Shown: positions 34,279 to 35,488 of the stretch, one piece after another
How the letters are laid out: each line of letters starts with the position of its first letter
How positions within the stretch are numbered: the first letter of the stretch is position 1
Assembly (NCBI GenBank): GCA_001303695.1
Contig: LJUC01000005.1
Location: forward strand, 1-35,488
DNA from: Phycisphaerae bacterium SM23_30
GTDB lineage: Bacteria; Planctomycetota; Phycisphaerae; Sedimentisphaerales; SM23-30
Direction: 5' to 3'
DNA length: 35,488 nucleotides
Notes under the pieces: generated by a model
The model's input: only the letters and a program-made list of their open reading frames with translations
Databases searched by the model: none
Told to the model about the DNA's origin: nothing
Translations under genes and position numbers: made by a program

Positions 34279-34442
34279 CTGTAACTCCTGTTCCCCTCAC
34301 GTTACCCGGCAGGAAAACGCCCCTTTTTGGTTCCAATCTCAACTTTTCTCTATAAATAGTCTAACTCCGCTCCTGCCCCCTGTCAAGCGGATTCCTCGTT
34401 GGTGCCTTTGATAATAAGTGCTGCAGCCGGCCCACCCCATCG

Positions 34443-35488
34443 TCACGGTTGCTGCAGTTGGGCGGCGGTTTTTTGCAGGAGACGCCAGGCGTTTTCGACG
34501 TGGCGGGCCTGGGTGTGGGTTTGCCCGACGCTGAGGCGGAGGGTGAAGCGGTCGTTCAGGACGGTATGGGTCAGGTATAAGAGGCCGCTTTGGTTGAGTT
34601 GATCCATGATTCTTTTATTGAATTCGTCGCCGCCGACGTGACGGAAACACACCAGGTTCAATGGCGGTTTGACGGCCAGCTCGAAATCTTCGGATGCTTG
34701 AACCCGACGGGCGAAATCCCGGGCTAACTCGACGTGCCGGCGAACGTGATGACGCAGCCCTTCCAGGCCGTAATGGCGGATGACAAACCAGAGTTTCAAT
34801 GATCTAAAACGACGGCCCAGCGGGATATGCCAGTCGCGGTAGTCGATAACCGCGCCCGATTCGGTGGGTTTGTTACGCAGGTATTCCGGCATGATGGTCA
34901 GCGTGCGGATGAGGCGATTCTTGTCCGCCACGTAAAAACAATCGCAGTCGAAATTGGTGAACATCCATTTATGCGGATTGAAGCAATAGCTGTCGGCCAG
35001 TTCCAGGGCTTGATGGATATGGCGAAACTCCGGGCAGAGCGCGGCGGTGCCGGCCATGGCGGCATCGACGTGCAGGTAGATATTGTGTTGACGGCAGATT
35101 TTGCCGATCGCCCCCAGCGGATCAATGGCGTTTGAAGAGGTAGTGCCCACCGTGGCGCAGACAAAACAGGGTGTTAAACCGTTTTGTTTGTCTTGTTCGA
35201 TCTGCTTGGCTAAAGCCTCCGGCCGCAAGGCAAAGTGGTCGTCGACTTCAATCAGGCGGAGGTTGTCGCTCCCGAGACCGGCGATGCGGACGGCTTTTTC
35301 GATGGAAGAATGCGCCTGGGTGGAGGCGTAGGCGGTAAGTTTGCCGTCACAGCCTTTTTTATCGCTGGAAAAATTAGTGGCCCGTTCGCGCCCCGCCAGC
35401 ACCCCGCAAAGAGAGGCGCTGGAGGCGCTATCCTGGATCACCCCGCCGCCGGCATTCGTCGATTTGAAATGCTCGGGCAGGGCCATCA
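34443..35488 (-). CDS. Group II PLP-dependent amino acid decarboxylase (5' partial)
   Basis: The gene runs off the right edge; the ORF-track start at 35486 is internal (LMALPEHFKST), so the N-terminal third is missing. Aromatic-amino-acid decarboxylase family signs: GGGVIQDSASSASLCGVLAGRE, the histidine that stacks on PLP in AYASTQAHSS, the pyridine aspartate in LHVDAAMAGTAAL, and the Schiff-base lysine in CFNPHKWMFTNFDCDCFYV. The C-terminal subdomain TLRLSVGQTHT is complete. Members decarboxylate tyrosine, tryptophan, DOPA, histidine or glutamate to amines. The substrate cannot be decided from this fragment. It fits the amino-acid-using neighbourhood. Confidence 0.93.
   Translation of the reverse strand, partial: MALPEHFKSTNAGGGVIQDSASSASLCGVLAGRERATNFSSDKKGCDGKLTAYASTQAHSSIEKAVRIAGLGSDNLRLIEVDDHFALRPEALAKQIEQDKQNGLTPCFVCATVGTTSSNAIDPLGAIGKICRQHNIYLHVDAAMAGTAALCPEFRHIHQALELADSYCFNPHKWMFTNFDCDCFYVADKNRLIRTLTIMPEYLRNKPTESGAVIDYRDWHIPLGRRFRSLKLWFVIRHYGLEGLRHHVRRHVELARDFARRVQASEDFELAVKPPLNLVCFRHVGGDEFNKRIMDQLNQSGLLYLTHTVLNDRFTLRLSVGQTHTQARHVENAWRLLQKTAAQLQQP

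Noticed and set aside
1-35488. tRNA, rRNA, CRISPR arrays, riboswitches, prophage or plasmid genes
   Set aside because: By reading both strands I saw no tRNA T-loop/acceptor pairing, no regularly spaced CRISPR repeats (the 19-nt array has no spacers of CRISPR length), no recognisable riboswitch core, and no integrase, capsid or replication gene.

Overview
The window (35,488 bases) looks like a chromosomal stretch from a Planctomycetota bacterium, most probably of the Phycisphaerae / Sedimentisphaerales type from an anoxic or sediment habitat. This is inferred from gene content only: Tat-exported Gfo/Idh/MocA oxidoreductases, a Tat lipoprotein arylsulfatase, a NupG-like MFS permease, a giant secreted beta-helix protein ending in a dockerin-like calcium-type motif, and a rhomboid protease with the charged C-terminal tail common in this phylum. 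No rRNA, tRNA, CRISPR array, phage or transposase gene was found. I support 25 protein genes, including one 40-residue protein absent from the ORF track; the first and last genes run off the window.

Layout. (1) 1-6101, plus strand: the 3' part of a fused GltD-like / NuoG-FdhA-like iron-sulfur flavoprotein, then a PAS histidine kinase and an NtrC-type response regulator overlapping by ATGA. The regulator's AAA+ core is degenerate. (2) 6173-9530, minus strand: a small excisionase-type HTH protein overlapping a polytopic membrane protein, preceded by an extremely AT-rich block, then two tandem paralogous M19 dipeptidase-like genes that lack several canonical metal ligands. (3) 9979-16509: sulfatase, C45-type Ntn-hydrolase (minus strand), low-specificity threonine aldolase, and a fusion of a prolyl-oligopeptidase (S9) catalytic domain with an M19 dipeptidase domain. 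(4) 16873-20295: a 1140-residue secreted protein with three tandem repeats, a right-handed beta-helix and a dockerin-like tail, behind a near-consensus promoter. (5) 20302-27883: a sugar-oxidoreductase region. One Gfo/Idh/MocA gene on the minus strand faces away from a five-gene plus-strand operon (Tat Gfo/Idh/MocA, cytosolic Gfo/Idh/MocA, TIM-barrel isomerase/epimerase, MFS permease, NSS sodium symporter). (6) 28060-35488: Xaa-Pro aminopeptidase, a small membrane protein, an EndoIII-like glycosylase, a CPBP protease, a rhomboid protease, a secreted protein of unknown function, and a truncated group II PLP decarboxylase.

How the genes fit together. Two catabolic themes alternate. One is peptide and amino-acid scavenging (three M19 domains, S9, C45, PepP, threonine aldolase, NSS symporter, PLP decarboxylase). 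The other is polysaccharide or glycoside use (sulfatase, beta-helix protein, three Gfo/Idh/MocA enzymes, epimerase, MFS permease). The first module is redox metabolism with its own two-component system.

Intergenic DNA is rich in short palindromes of several families (CCCCCGACTTTA..., GTGGGGCTTTGCCCCAC, GGGTGGGC...GCCC, a 70-bp element with 11-bp terminal inverted repeats) and a five-unit 19-nt degenerate tandem array whose first unit encodes the end of PepP. No single unmistakably new system is visible. The best candidates for new biology are the S9-M19 fusion, the paired ligand-deficient M19 proteins, the degenerate NtrC regulator beside the GltD-NuoG fusion, and the 40-residue membrane protein with its own promoter.
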